DNA of 64,000 nt from contig JAFMOC010000267.1 in assembly GCA_019802505.1 (NCBI GenBank), forward strand, positions 276,001 to 340,000. The letters run 5' to 3'. The position numbers and the translations under genes are program-made. The notes under the pieces are model-generated. The model searched no databases, was not told the origin of the DNA, and saw only the letters and a program-made list of their open reading frames with translations. Positions 1-12,355 of this stretch are shown piece by piece (within the stretch, counting starts at the first letter, position 1; each line of letters opens with the position of its first letter). This stretch comes from Corydoras sp. C115. Its lineage: Eukaryota > Chordata > Actinopteri > Siluriformes > Callichthyidae.

Positions 1-112
1 CCGCTTTATCCTCTATTAGGGTCGCGGTGGGGTTCCCCAAGCCCATCCAGGGGAGAACGTTTCGGGCGCTGGGCAGATAGACCCAGAACAGGGCGCCAAT
101 CTATCGCTGGGC
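1..112 (-). repeat. RTE-tailed tRNA-SINE, 3' fragment
   Basis: This is the reverse complement of the SINE 3' region (GGATAAAGCGG tail, then the conserved CCCTAATAGAGGATAAAGCGG and CTGGGCAGATAGACCC blocks). It is cut by the window edge. It lies in a ttc3 intron. Confidence 0.85.
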
Positions 113-663
113 AATTTCCAAAATTAAATTAGTTGAATTAGAACTTCAATCATTTTGTAAAAAAGTTTAATGCATAAGGAAATAATACAATTCAGAAGTG
201 AATTTTAATCCAATTCTTTAGATGGTATTAATTTCTGCATGGCTTTATTTACTGTTTTAAAAATGTAGTTATATATGGGTAATAGGGGTGATTCTCTAGC
301 AAGAGGAATTGTAGTAAATTTATAAATTTATTTGTTTGTTACAGATAATCTATGTAATCCTATTGGCACAGAACCTTTTCCTTTCCACAGAACATTAACC
401 TTTCCAACCACGAACACCCTTCATGTATCTACTAAACACCACATACTAACTACTTCAGCCCTCGTCCAAAAACTACTGAGATAGATTTAGCTCTGTGGAC
501 AGGCTGAGAAAATATAAAGCTTGTTTGGCAGGAATAATTAAATATATCCATTGGGGAAAAAAAACTATAAGGACTGAAAGGACAGGTTGACCTGAGTGTT
601 TGACAGAAAAAGTCATTAATTTAACATCAACCAGTGATCTAAATGCTGTTTTTGTTTTGGCAG
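113..663. other. ttc3 intron, no other feature seen
   Basis: AT-rich intron sequence leading to the acceptor at 661-663. The antisense open frame here has no recognisable domain and overlaps a ttc3 exon, so it is not called a gene. Confidence 0.6.
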
Positions 664-3600
664 TTACATTGAACAACTCCAGGAAAAGAACACGGAGCAT
701 ATGAAGCAGCTCGAACATTCCCTTATAAGAAGGCAAGTACATTTTTTTGTTGTCATCTCACCAAAGTAAATGTTCTTATGAGGGATATTTACATTGTGAC
801 ATAAAGGTAAAAAGAATAAAAGTGAAATCCAGCATTATGCAGGGTAGTTAATACATGTTTATTCCAACAGTAACCAGTATGCGGCTGAGAGTGCGAGTTT
901 AAAGGATGACCTAAAGAGACTTAGGGATTCAAGCGTCCAAGCAGCCTACCGATCAGTGGCAGCACAAGTAAGAGCTCACCATTTGTTTTTGTTACTTTAG
1001 TGTGGATGCAGCCAACACCTCACACAGCCTTGCTTTTGCATTTTGTTTGAGAAAATGTAAATATGATGTTAAGTAGGACTACATGTTGCTATCTTTTATA
1101 GGTTTGAAATAAAAGCTAGTTATTAGACAGTTACCATGTTATACGTTAACTTTTTTTTATTGGTGGTGTAATCATTAAAAAAAGATCTTAATTTAAATTT
1201 CCTGTGAGATATTTTCTGTTTATATATGTGCTTGTGTTAGCCAATAAATTAAGAATTAAAGACAAACTACTGTCCATAATAAACAGAATCCATCTACAGA
1301 ATGTTTAAATAAATGCCCTATGTCTGTTCAGATTACTATCCTGCAGAACAAACGAGAAAAAGATTTACAAAGATTAAAGAAGATGATGGCTAATGGTGAA
1401 GTCGTTTTAGAGAGCATAAAAGAGATGTCAACCAGGTACAAACACAGTTCACTCTCACTGTAAGACCAGCAAACATACATCAGTTCAGGAATCTTGAATC
1501 ATCACAGTGAAACTAATAACTGCAAGATAAAAACCGGTGGATTGTAGTTACAGTGTTCAGTGGCCTTAGACTTACAACATGTAGAAATGATTTGTACAGC
1601 TTTATATCACAAGGTCCTGAGGATCAATGATTGGAATTGTTTGAATATGAACTCTCTTTTCCAAAATATTATTTTACTAAAAATGCTGCGTTGTGATACA
1701 GCACACGTGTAAAAATGATTGTTTTTTTTTTTTTATTACTGGTTTCAATAAAAAGGGCAGCAAGGAAAACAATATATAAAGTGATTTTATCATATTTAAA
1801 AGTCTTGTTTCACATATCAAACAATATTTCTATTATTCACTATTAAAGTGTCATAGATCAGTTTTGTGTTTTGCGCAGTATTTTTAACTCAAATATAGCA
1901 AATATAAGGTGAGGTTTCTCACAATTATTTGTCAGTAATTCCTGGTCTACATTTTCCTTATGTGTTATTTATTTTTCTGTTGAAGCAGTGCACTGTCTCC
2001 TATTAGATCGATATGTTTAAAGTTGACTGGATGCTATGAGACAATTTTTTCCCCCTTTTTTTGTAACATGGTTAATAACAAATTATTGCTGTGCATGATA
2101 GTCTAACTAATATTATATAATTAGTTATGTAATGATCCAGTTTTTATTATCACTTTATCAACAAGCACTGAGACACTTTTACCTGTTCTGTTTCCTATCT
2201 GTTCAACAACATCCCACACTAAATACTCAAAGGGGATTAGTTATTGATTACTGTCACTGTATGTACAGGAGAAAAAATATAGAAGATTCAAATGACACAA
2301 AAGAAGTAAAGATATAAATAAAATATGATACATAAAGAGGATGCGCTGTGCTTCTATAACCCTTTACATAAGTGTAATATGTATATTGTACTCATAATTG
2401 CACACACACACACACACACACATCTGTACATAACCCACACATACCCACGCGTAAAAAATTCAACATTTACACTCTAGATGTCCAGCCACTCTTACCAAAC
2501 ACACAACAGTGCCATAACCTTTTGTTTTTATCTTCGGACAGGAACCCAAATGTGTCATCCAACATGGAGGCCTGGAGCGCATTTGTACAGGAGATTCGGG
2601 AGAGGATCAAAATAACAGAGGTTGACTTCATTAGAAAACATTTAAACCTTTTCATTTATGTTCTAGCGTTAAATGTTATGAGCGATCACTTATAATTCAT
2701 CACATGTAATCAGAAAACATTCTGTTTTTAAACACTGTACAAAACCAGTAATGAAGCTTTACAAGTTTCTGCTTCATGTCCCCTACCATTGATTTAAGTC
2801 TAACTTCTGTTTGTAGCTTTAAGCACAGTTAAGCAGATAAACCCTGCGATGGAACCTGTCCATGAGAGTGATTATTAAAACTGTGCTTAAAAAAGGTCTG
2901 AAGAATGTGGATAATATAGCACTTTCTGGTATTTTCATAAAAATAATTATTAGTTCCAACCTTATTACTAAGCCTTTTGCTTAATTTGATAATTTTTAAT
3001 TATACAATTATACAATTGTCATGCAGATAGTCATTAACATGAATGTACATTTTAATAGTTAAAGACTATTAAAAAAAAAAAAAAATAGTTAGAGGTGGTT
3101 TTGGTAAACATTGCTGCTTCAGAATTAGAAGTAAAAGGTTTTCATACTACTGTTCAAAATTATGTATGCACATTAATTTGATTCATTATACTAATTTATG
3201 CAATAAACACTTAATTTATATTTTGTTTGTTTAAAATTAAGTCTGTGGAATATCCACCATAACCGGTGATAGCTCTGTGTTTTCGTTTGTGTATTCAGAT
3301 CATATTTCCTCTCTTATTGCATCAAAGTTTGTGTGCATGTTGGCTGTTATATTTGGCTGATATATTGTTATATTATGTTGGCTGATATTTTTGTTGAGTT
3401 CTACTCAATTTTTGTTCCACACACAAGCAGATAGACCTAAAATAAAGCCCAAGTATGTACATTTAAAGTGTGTGTGTGTGTGTCTGTGTGTAGATGCAGT
3501 ATGATCAGCAGATTGAGCTTGTGAAAACCGGCATCAACCTGAATTCATTGCCTCCTGTCCCAGTGCCATGCAGCCCTGCTGCTCCTCTTTTACCGGTAAG

Positions 3601-6600
3601 AAAGTTACAATTAAGTAATATCCATCCATTCACTCACACACTCTATATGGCCAATTTGAAGAACTCAATTGACTTGATCCATGTTTTTGGACTGTGGAAG
3701 GAAACTGGAGAACCCAGAGTAAACCCACACGGACAACATGGAAAGGGAGAACATGGAAACTCCACCCAGATGGGGATTCGAACCGGGAATCCCTAGTGCT
3801 GAGAGGCGAACGTGTTAACCACTAAGCCCCCGTGCCGCCCCAATTAAGTAATAGTTCTGTGAAATTGATTGTAAAAGTGTCATAGCAGATCATGTCAGAT
3901 TTAGGCATGCTCATCCTGAAAATGACCAACTGATGCTTTAAAGGATTATTTCATATTTTAGGTGACGAGTCACAATTCTACTGGCCCTGTTTTTCTAAAG
4001 CCAACATACTTTCACACCCACTAATTAATTTGTCACAACTGGAGTGTGTAATATTTTATGTTCTTTGCCTTCTCATTGGGTGGCATGGTGGTGTAGTGGT
4101 TAGCACGTTCCCCTCTCAGTGCTGGGGTTCTAGGTTTGAATCCCAATCTGGATGGAGTTTCAGTGTTCTCCCCATGTCCGCATATCCAGTCCAAAGACAT
4201 GAGTTCAAGGTAAATTGAATGTTCTAAATTGCCCCATATAGTGTGAGTAAGTGTGCCCAGCAATAGATTAACGTACCTTCCTGGGTGTATCTGCCTACAC
4301 CAGAAAGAACGCCCAAACCCCCCGACCCTAGTAGAGGATTAAGCGGAATTTAATAAATGAATTAACGAATTCCTTCTCACTCTTGTTACATATAAAGGTC
4401 GTTGGAAGACAATAATGAGGATGTTAAAATAGACAGTGTTAATCACATTAATCGATACTCCTGTAAATGCATCAAATTGTCGGCTGTATAATCGATGCAG
4501 CAATTTAATTCAAATCAATTAACACTACTAATTTTCAGCAATGGTTTTATTAATATGCCTACAGTTTTATACTGGAACAGATGCATCAGATGTGCTGATG
4601 TTCACTATGAATTGTTCTCATGCCTTTAATTATTCATGTTGCTCATCCTAATTAGTAACATTAATGGTACTAGAGGTCAGTATTTATTGGGCAAAAGGCA
4701 GTAAATCAGCTTGAATATATGGTGGTCTGTAATAGATTAGTGATGTAAACACATACAGTCAAGCCCGAAATTATTCGTACTAGTGATCGACCGACATGGG
4801 TTTTTTAGAAGTGGCCGATGGTCGAAATATAAAGCCGATATTACCAGTTTTTATTGCAACTAATAAAAAATAATAATAATAATAATAAACAAGACACAAA
4901 AGTAATCAGACAGTTTATCACTGTCTACTTTTTGTAATACAGAGAGCAATATTAAAAACATACAACTTTAAATGACACATTTTTCAAGTTTCAGTGTACC
5001 TAAACATAAGCAGATAGCAGCATCTTTTTAGAATGAACATTTATTGATGAACATTGCACAATGCACACAGAACAACATTCAATGAACTTTTTGAACTAAT
5101 GAGCCAATTTAGCTCATTTAGATAAATAAATAAAATATTAAACAAATATTGTAGTTTGTAGTGTGAAAAAAGTACTTATTTAAATATCTCAAGAAAAAAA
5201 TTTAATGAACTGAACTTTGAACTAGTTCAGAATTAAAATAGTGAACTTTGAACATGTATGAACTAAACTTGTGCCAGTTCACAGCTTTTCTGAACTAGTT
5301 GAACACTGCCTGTAAGCTAGCGTCAGTTAGTGCTAGCGATATATAGTGTTAGCTAGCCAGTTTATCAAAATCACCCTAATTATGCAAACAGTAAACACTG
5401 TATATCTTACAAATAGCATCCCGGAACATTATTATACCGTTAGCTAGTGCTAATTACCGTATTTTCCGGACCATAAGGCGCACCGTATAATAAGGCGCAG
5501 TCTGAATTACAGGGTCTATTTCTGTATCACTAATTCATACCCCTGGCAAATTTTGACTTAAATTGACGTTTATTCGACGAGCAAAATTTTTTTTTGACCG
5601 TAAATGACACAGGCATCTCCCAGGAGATAATACGATGATGTACAAGAGGCATCATTGTGGAAAAAAATATCTTTCAGCTTTTATTCACATTTGAACAAAA
5701 AGTGGCATGTCCAAAATTATTCATACCCTTTTCAATCTGTCACAGTCTATGGGAAAATCCAAAGTTCTGTGCCATTCCAAATAGGCCAAGCTGTTTTAAG
5801 GCATCCTAATTACCCTGTTTCGTTGGGAACAGCTGTTTTAATCAACTCAACAGGTGAAAAACAGCAGCTCTCTGCAGTTGGTTTGTGGATAGTCATGACT
5901 AAGACAAAGGAGTCTTAGTCAGTCAGGAAAGGGCTATAAGGCCATTACAAAATGTTTTCAAGTTCCAGTGGCTACAGTGCAAAGTAGTATTAAAAAATAC
6001 AAGTTCCGCACTGTGGGAAATCTCAGAAGATGTGGTCGGAAGCCAAAAGTGACACCTTTGCTGGCCAGGAGGTGAGGGAGGTGAAGAAAAATCCAAGGAT
6101 CACCACCAAAGCCATTCTGGTAAATCTGGGACCTGCTGGTGGCAACATCTCAAGGCAGACAGTCCAACGAACACTGCATACTGCTAGGTTCCACGGACGC
6201 AGAACAAGGAGTTACGCCACTTCTCCAGAAAAGCCACACAAAAGCCCGCTTTACCTTTGCAAATGTTCTTTGTTCTTCTGCAAAAGACTTCTGATCTTCT
6301 GTTTTATGGTCAGATGAAACAAAAATTGACAATGATGTGTCCTTCATTTAGTGTAAAAAAAGAAGCCTTCAACCCTAAGAACACCATCCCCACTGTCAAA
6401 CATGGTGGTGGGAACCTAATGTTTTGGGGGTGTTTTTCAGCCAATGGACCAGGGAACTTGATTGCAGTAAATGGCACCATGAAAAAAGAGCAATACATCA
6501 AGATTCTCAACAACAACATTAGGCAGTCTGCAGAGAAACTTGGCTTTGGGAACCAGTGGACATTTCAGCACGACAACGACCCAAAACACACAGCGAAAGT

Positions 6601-9600
6601 GGTGAAGAAATGGTTAGCAGACAAAAACATTAACGTTATGCAGTGGCCCAGCCAGAGTCCTGACTTGAATCCAATTGAGAATCTGTGGAGGGAGCTAAAG
6701 ATCAGGATGATGGCAAGGAGACCCTCCAACCTCAAAGAGTTGGAGCTCATCACTAAAGATGAATGGGCTAAAATACCAGTGGAGACATGCAAAAAGCTGG
6801 TCAGCAATTACAGGAAGCGTTTGATAATAATAGCCAATAAAGGCTTTTCTATTAATTATTGAGAAGGGTATGAATAATTTTGGACATGCCAGTTTTTGTT
6901 CAAATGTTAATAAAAGCTGAGAAATATTTTTTACCACAATGATGCCTCTTCTACATCATCGTATTATCTCCTGGGAGATGCCTGTGTCATTTCCAGTCAA
7001 AAATAAAATTGCTGGTTGAATAAAAGTAAATTTAAGTCAAAATTTGCCAGGGGTATGAATAATTTTGGGCTTGACTGTATACAAACACATTCATACATAC
7101 AGATTAGTATAACCATGCTTATACCAGCTGTGAGGCAACAGCGCCTACCACCACAGTTCTACTTTATTATTTAAGTTCAAACTTAACATATTTCTGTTCT
7201 TCAGACCTTCTTCCATCCATCATTCACCTTCCAGCCAGCTCTGCTGCAGCCTCCCGGTAGGCACACACCCCCCCAGGCACCTTTTGGAGTTAAGCAGCGT
7301 CCCTTCGGACCCCAAACACACAGGCAGCCTGTTGAGAGAGTCACGCATACTCCACCAGCAGTTCAAGAGGCAACTTCAGCATTCGTTCCTGCCCCAAAGC
7401 CACATCAGCCACAGCCTCAAATAGTGTATGAGAAAATCATAGATCGCCTCAGCTCCATGTTTCCTCACTACAGCAGGTAAGGAGCACAGCAACGTACGCC
7501 GAGTAGCTTTACATTGTGGGCTGCACAATGTTAACTATTGATGATACCTAAGAATTTGATTTGTTAATAAAAAATGTCACTTTGTTTTCAATACCTAAGA
7601 TTAAAGCCCAAATTATTAACAAGTTCATTTTTCTTATTTAAAGTACCAGTCAAATATTAGCTGGACTTTAATCTACCATTCCAGACTGTAGTCCATCTGT
7701 TTGTGGACTACAGTACATACTCTGTACATCCCCTTTACTCTGCTCTCTAATGGTCAGGACCCCAATAGTAGCACCACAGAGCAGGTATTGTTTCGTTTGT
7801 GTATTATTCCTATCCCAGTGGTGTCATTGAGGTGGAGAAATGAAACTACAGCAGCACTGCTGCACTAAAAGCCCCTACACATCACCGTCACTGCAGAACT
7901 GACAAACAATCCATCACCCAAATTATACCTGTTCTGTGATGATCCTGACCAATGGAGAACAGAGAAACAACAGAGGACTAACAGATGAACTACAGTCTGT
8001 AAGTATACTACAAAGTCCATCTATATGGTAAGTGGAGAAAATAGAGAATGGAGCAAAAAGGCATGTCTAAAGGTTTGACTGTACTGTACATCATTATAAT
8101 TTGTGTGGTTTTTTTTTTTTTTTCAGGACTGTCCTGTGTAAGTTCATGCATGAGGTCCGTGTTATTGGTGGCAGTCTGAGCAAGCTGACCTATGAAGAAC
8201 TGATCAACAGAGTCGCACAGTTAATCCTAGATCACCAGGAGCGAGCACAAGTAAGTTTTTAAATATCTTTTAGGTATATCCAGAACAGATAAGAACATGC
8301 ATGAGTGGGTGTGCATTATTGAGAATAAATCACAGGAAAGAAGTGTCATTACACCTTTTTGCAGTGATTTATTGCCAATAATGCCACAACCTTGGGTGTG
8401 TTATTGCATTTATATAAGCACTACAAACACAATATAATAAAAAATCAAGTTTATAATTTATAATTGCATTTATTGAAAGCATAATCTTCCACAACGTAAT
8501 CTACTTCGGTATTTAAAGTGAACTCTGACCCTGATTTAACAGGATTCCAAATTCTCAAACAATCAAAAACTGCCATCTATTGGCCAAATTACAGAACGCA
8601 GTTTATTAAAAACTTTGGGAAAATAATGTATTGTATATCACATATTGATACGAATGTGAAGCGGTCAGAGGTGTGTTATTGTCAATGATTTTACGGCTGG
8701 TGAAACGGCTCAACCAATCAGATTTATGGCTCGGAACCACTGGTGCTGGGTGTAGGTAACAAATTTGTACTGAAGAACAAAATAACAAAATCACACCAGG
8801 ATGGCACGGTGGCTTAGTGGTTAAGCACGTTCACCTCTCAATGTTGGGGATCCAGGTTCATATCCCAATCTGAGTGGAGTTTTCATGTTGTCCACGTGGA
8901 TTTTCTGGTTTCCTCCCACAGTCCAAAAACATGGATTCAAAGTAAATTGAATGCTCTAAATTGCCCCATAAAATGTGTGTGCGTCTGTGTGAGTAAGTGT
9001 GCCCAGTGATATATTGGCATCCTGTCTTGGGTGTATTTGCCCAGCGCCTGAAATGTTCTCCCTTGGGCATGTTGAACCCCTCCCACGACCATTAGTAGCG
9101 GATTAAGCAGAAGATAATGAATGGAAAGTCTTATGAGTAAGCTGATTTCAGAAATTGTATCATCACAGTATTCTTAAGTTTTCTAAATGGCTTTAGTCAT
9201 TCACTAAACTACATGTATTTATTAAAACCACTGGTCACACAGAATAATCAGTGCAATGCATCTATTGAAGGACGTTGGCTGAGAATATAAAAGTAAACAT
9301 GGACTGAGGATGTGTCTGAAACCAAAGAATTTAACCCTGAAGGGAAGGTTTTAAAAAATGTACGAAGAAGTATAGCAAGATGTATTACAGACACAAACGC
9401 GATGCTGTTTACGTGAAGGTGCAGTTAAACACGGTGGCTGGGAGAGGAGTGCGAGAATCTGCCATGCCCGGCCCACCTCCTTCTGTTGACTCCTCCAAAG
9501 CTACCGGAGGTCCTCTCCCTCCTACAGCAGCGTGGAAGAGTGTCGGCTTTCAGCAGCGCAACTTACCCAAAGCAGTACGGCATTTACCGACTTACTTTTA

Positions 9601-12355
9601 AACTTGGATCCTTTTTTATTCTCTTTGAACTGAAGCTGATGGAGCCTTTTATTTTTCTTTGTAGCTGAACACTGAAGATCCCTGTGTTATTTGTCATGAA
9701 GATATGGCACCCAAAACCATGAGCACATTTGCATGTGGCCACACATTTCACAAAGAGGTGAGATATTCTGAAATGTTTTGATGTGTATTGTTCTGTTAAT
9801 TTTTACAGTACCAACCAGCCAAAAGTTGGGCACACCTCCTTCCTGCTTCATTGTGTATTTTCTCCACATTCCATATAGATTGAATTTGTAGTTTTACAAT
9901 TATCGATTGTAGTACATCTGGCGTTTTTATTTATTTATTTATTTTTTGTCTATTGGTCAGGATCAGAATAAGTATCATTTGGGTGGTTTATTGTTCATTG
10001 TCAGTTCTGCAGTGACATTGATGTGTTAAGGGAGTGCAGCAGTGCTGCTATAGTTTCATTTTTTCACCTCAGTAACATTGCTGGGATTGGAATAATGCAC
10101 TAATCAAATAATACCTGCTCTGTGGTGGTACTATTGGGGTCCTGACCATTAGAGAACAAAGTAACACATTATGTACCATATTTTCCGGACCATAAGGCGC
10201 ACCGTACTATAAGTCGCAGTCTAAATTACGGACTCTATTTCTGTACGGTACTTATTCTGTACAGCACCGTATTATAAGGCGCTCGCTAAAACATACGATC
10301 TACAAGAAAAGTAAAGGATGCAAAACGGTGATTTATAATTGAAGTTTATTCTACTACTTGACAAAACGCACATTATTTTTAATCACTCTTCTCCCACAAA
10401 TCCATCAAAGTCCTCATCTTCTGTGTCTAAATTAAAAAGCTGCGCAATTTCACTATCGAGCACTCCGGGTTCCCCCTCATCAATGTCTGAGTCTGTCCCG
10501 TCGCCAGGCGGCTGTTCAGCTATGATGCCGGCTTTCGCGAAAACTCAGCCCAGGCATCCACAATCCATTCACAGACGGTGGCGTAACTCGCTGCCTCCTG
10601 AGTTTTAGTAAAGGTGTGTTTGCCGTCTATCATCCATCGCTCCCACGCCGCCCGCAACTTTACTTTAAACGCCCTGTTTACACCAATGTCCAGCGGTTGG
10701 AGTTCTTTATTTAATCCTCCCGGAATGACGGCAAGCTCCCAAATAATTTTCGGTCGCACAATACTTTTATAGATTTTGGAACTCAGTACACGTATAAGGC
10801 GCACGTCTGATTTCTGGGAAAATTTTAGGCTTTTAGGTGCGCCTTATAGTCCGGAAAATATGGTACTGTAGTCCACAAACAGATGGGCTACAGTCTGGAA
10901 TTGTAGAACAAGAAAGTCCCATCTTCACAGTACATGGAACTGAGAAAATGTAAAGCACAAATGAGGCTTGTCTAAACGTTTAACTGGTATTGTATTTTTA
11001 AGCTACTTTTTATTTGTAAAATCATTCTCATGTTCGTTCAATACAACAGTACAACAGGAACTAGATGTTGTACCCTGACCTACGAAGAAAGTGGGTTCTT
11101 TGTATTCTGCATTCTTATTATAAAAGAATTGCTGTTAAGTATTCTTAATTTAGATAAATACTGAAATTAGGGTTTTATTTTTAAAACTATATTTAAAGAG
11201 CATGGGCTTCTGCTTTGAAATTCATTTATTCATTATCTCCCGCTTTATCCTCTGTTAGGGTCGCGGGGGGGGGGTTCCCCATGCCCATCCAGGGGAGAAC
11301 GTTTCGGGCGCTGGGCAGATACACCCAGGACAGGGCGCCAATCCATCGCTGGGCACACACTCACACACACACACTGTATATGGGGCAATTTGGAGAACTC
11401 AATTGACTTGATCCATGTTTTTGGACTGTGGGAGGAAACCGGAGAACCCGGAGGAAACCCACGCAGACACAGGGAGAACATGGAAACTCCAACCAGATGG
11501 GGATTCGAACCGGGAATCCCTAACGCTGAGAGGCGAACGTGCTAACCACTAAGCCACCGTGCTGCCATTGCTTTGAAATTGTTATTTATATTTATTTATA
11601 AATCAGATGTATGTGAGTTCTGCTTATTTTATTATTATTGCTCTTTGGTTGTTTTCTTTATAGACTGACGTATGTCATTCTGTCTTCATTATGTGCATAT
11701 TTAACACACTGGGTCTAAGCAGGATTTTTAATAGGAGAAACAGAAGGTTTCTTTTATTGTAATCATGTTCAGTGTGTGGTATCAATTGCTTCTGTGATTT
11801 ACAAGAGAAACCTGTTCACAGTTTCTGAACATATTTATTTACCACAGAATATGATGATGGTGATTCTTTTAAAAACCCTATTCTTTTTTTTTGTCATTGC
11901 AAATCCTGCTTCTACGTAGAATATAAATATAAGCAGAACTAACATGGTCAGTGATATAGTGCATATTTAATATGTGAATAATCCAGGTCAGTAGCTATAA
12001 AGGTTCTCGGCCCAACCTGCCTGGCACCAACAGTTATGCCTTACTCAGTCAGATGATCCTTGTAAATATGTCATTTGTAAATTTTTCCAATTAATGGCCA
12101 ATTTAGATAAACAGTTTGTGCTACTAAAAAAAGACCTTACAGAGGAAACGACAGTAATACGACTACGTGTGCAATTACTTTAACATGATTTAACAGAAGA
12201 TGCTTCTCTTTGGTTCTGTGTAGTGCATAAAGTCCTGGTTTAAAGAGCAGAGCACGTGTCCTACATGCAGAGAGCACATACTGCTGCCCGAAGAATACCC
12301 CACGTTACCTGAACGGCAACGCAAGGGCCCCATGTCCACCGCCTTCTTCTCCTGA
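664..12355 (+). CDS. ttc3: TTC3, E3 ubiquitin ligase, C-terminal exons (5' part outside window)
   Basis: Ten coding exons are seen: 664-732, 871-967, 1332-1435, 2542-2620, 3494-3595, 7205-7476, 8127-8250, 9425-9574, 9665-9757 and 12224-12355 (TGA at 12353-12355). Together they give 406 codons with every junction phase consistent. The first four exons encode a charged, probably coiled-coil region (YIEQLQEKN..., TILQNKREKDLQRLKK). Exons five and six are proline/glutamine rich. The last two exons encode a RING-H2 finger: CVIC, then CGHTFH, then CIKSWF and CPTC, followed by the HILLPEEYP tail typical of TTC3. In mammals TTC3 is a TPR and RING E3 ligase reported to target Akt; the TPR part is not in this window. 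Exon 9425-9574 is the least certain because it is low complexity. The gene converges on vps26c, as on human chromosome 21. The intron after 732 uses a GC donor. Confidence 0.93.
968..2541. other. ttc3 introns between 968 and 2541, with a (CA)n tract
   Basis: Apart from exon 1332-1435 this is AT-rich intron DNA. A perfect (CA)n microsatellite lies at 2401-2421. Nothing else recognisable is seen. Confidence 0.6.
2621..3493. other. ttc3 intron ending in a (TG)n tract
   Basis: AT-rich intron. Its last about 25 bases (3469-3493) are a (TG)n run, TCTGTGTGTAG at the acceptor, in place of a normal C/T polypyrimidine tract. Confidence 0.75.
3621..3841 (-). repeat. RTE-tailed tRNA-SINE with 12-bp target duplication
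   Basis: The SINE head (A-box/B-box region GGATTCGAACC, complement side) lies at the right end. Flanks repeat AATTAAGTAATA at 3609-3620 and 3842-3853. The insertion sits about 25 bp beyond the donor of ttc3 exon 3494-3595. The 3' region is internally shortened. Confidence 0.9.
4076..4371 (+). repeat. RTE-tailed tRNA-SINE, diverged
   Basis: Begins GGTGGCATGGTGGTGTAGTGG, contains a B-box-like GGTTTGAATCC, and ends CCCTAGTAGAGGATTAAGCGG followed by an A/T-rich tail. CCTTCTCA is repeated at 4068-4075 and 4372-4379, a likely target duplication. Confidence 0.85.
4781..5532. mobile_element. hAT-like non-autonomous element nested in the Tc1
   Basis: It starts TAGTGATCGACCGAC and ends ATCACTA, a 7-bp inverted end. 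The 8-bp flanks are ATTCGTAC (4773-4780) and ATTCATAC (5533-5540), one mismatch. The other terminal repeat of the host Tc1 supplies the uninterrupted sequence (ATTATTCATACC), which confirms the insertion point. The right part (5457-5525) is a fragment of the pogo-type element seen complete at 10176-10863. Confidence 0.7.
5990..6862 (+). pseudogene. Tc1 transposase pseudogene
   Basis: Broken Tc1 transposase. The N-terminal half has several stops and frame changes; the WSDET block with the first catalytic Asp is out of frame with the rest. The last about 170 residues are open: PKNTIPTVKHGGG, FQHDNDPKHT with the second Asp, and SPDLNPIENLW with the catalytic Glu. No full-length protein can be made from this copy. 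Confidence 0.9.
7646..8086. mobile_element. Non-autonomous palindromic DNA element (copy A)
   Basis: Ends are inverted (CCAGTCAAA at left, TTTGACTG at right). Inner arms also pair: ACTGTAGTCCATCTGTTTGT on the left against ACAGATGAACTACAGT on the right, and CTCTAATGGTCAGGACC against CCTGACCAATGGAGAAC. A related copy is at 9811-10988. This TcMar-type element is common in fish genomes. It lies in the ttc3 intron between exons 7205-7476 and 8127-8250. Confidence 0.75.
8800..9123 (+). repeat. RTE-tailed tRNA-SINE, near full length
   Basis: Starts GGATGGCACGGTGGCTTAGTGG (A-box region), with a degraded B box (GGTTCATATCC), and ends GATTAAGCAGAAGATAATGAATGG. It lies in a ttc3 intron. Confidence 0.88.
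9811..10988. mobile_element. Palindromic DNA element (copy B), split by a pogo-type insertion
   Basis: Left end ACCAGCCAAAAGTTGGGCACACC, right end TAAACGTTTAACTGGT. The inner sequence is homologous to copy A (GACCATTAGAGAACAAAGTAACA; CTGTAGTCCACAAACAGATGGG). The two halves are separated by the insertion at 10176-10863. It lies in the last ttc3 intron. Confidence 0.75.
10176..10863 (-). mobile_element. pogo/Tigger-type element with transposase remnant
   Basis: Inverted terminal repeats begin CCATATTTTCCGGAC and pair in 27 of 28 bases with the other end. TA target duplications are at 10174-10175 and 10864-10865. The minus strand (10520-10804) has an open frame with KELQPLDIGVNRAFK and a stretch ending IVDAWAEF, typical of the C-terminal part of pogo-family transposases. 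At 688 bp it is an internally deleted copy and not autonomous. Confidence 0.88.
11223..11568 (-). repeat. RTE-tailed tRNA-SINE, full length, 12-bp target duplication
   Basis: TGCTTTGAAATT is repeated exactly at 11211-11222 and 11569-11580. The SINE runs from its tRNA-like head (right) to its ATTCATTCATT-complement tail (left). It lies in the last ttc3 intron. Confidence 0.95.
11581..12223. other. Last part of the final ttc3 intron
   Basis: AT-rich, no recognisable repeat or open frame. It ends at the acceptor CTGTGTAG before the RING second half. Confidence 0.6.

Larger units (their letters stand above)
4756..7077 (+). mobile_element. Tc1/mariner element, dead, with nested hAT insertion
   Basis: Terminal repeats begin CAGTCAAGCCCGAAATTATTC and end GAATAATTTTGGGCTTGACTG, with TA on both sides (4754-4755, 7078-7079). 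Subterminal inverted sequence continues for over 100 bp (the CCCAGGAGATAATACGATGATG block near 5617 and its complement near 6952). The element lies in a ttc3 intron in the sense direction. It is interrupted at 4781-5532 by another element. Confidence 0.93.

Noticed and set aside
473..742. Antisense 89-codon frame
   Set aside because: It overlaps a ttc3 exon on the other strand and shows no domain or codon signal of its own.
3494..3796. 100-codon frame starting with the ttc3 exon
   Set aside because: Only the first 34 codons are exon; the rest is intron and SINE beyond a good donor at 3596.
9380..9601. ATG at 9380 as a gene start
   Set aside because: The segment is a ttc3 exon (9425-9574) extended into flanking intron; RING exons follow in phase.
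11245..11481. Many 60-100 codon frames with FSPCLRGFPPGSP or ENSIDLIHVFGLW
   Set aside because: The same frames recur in every SINE copy, so they are conceptual translations of the SINE, not genes.
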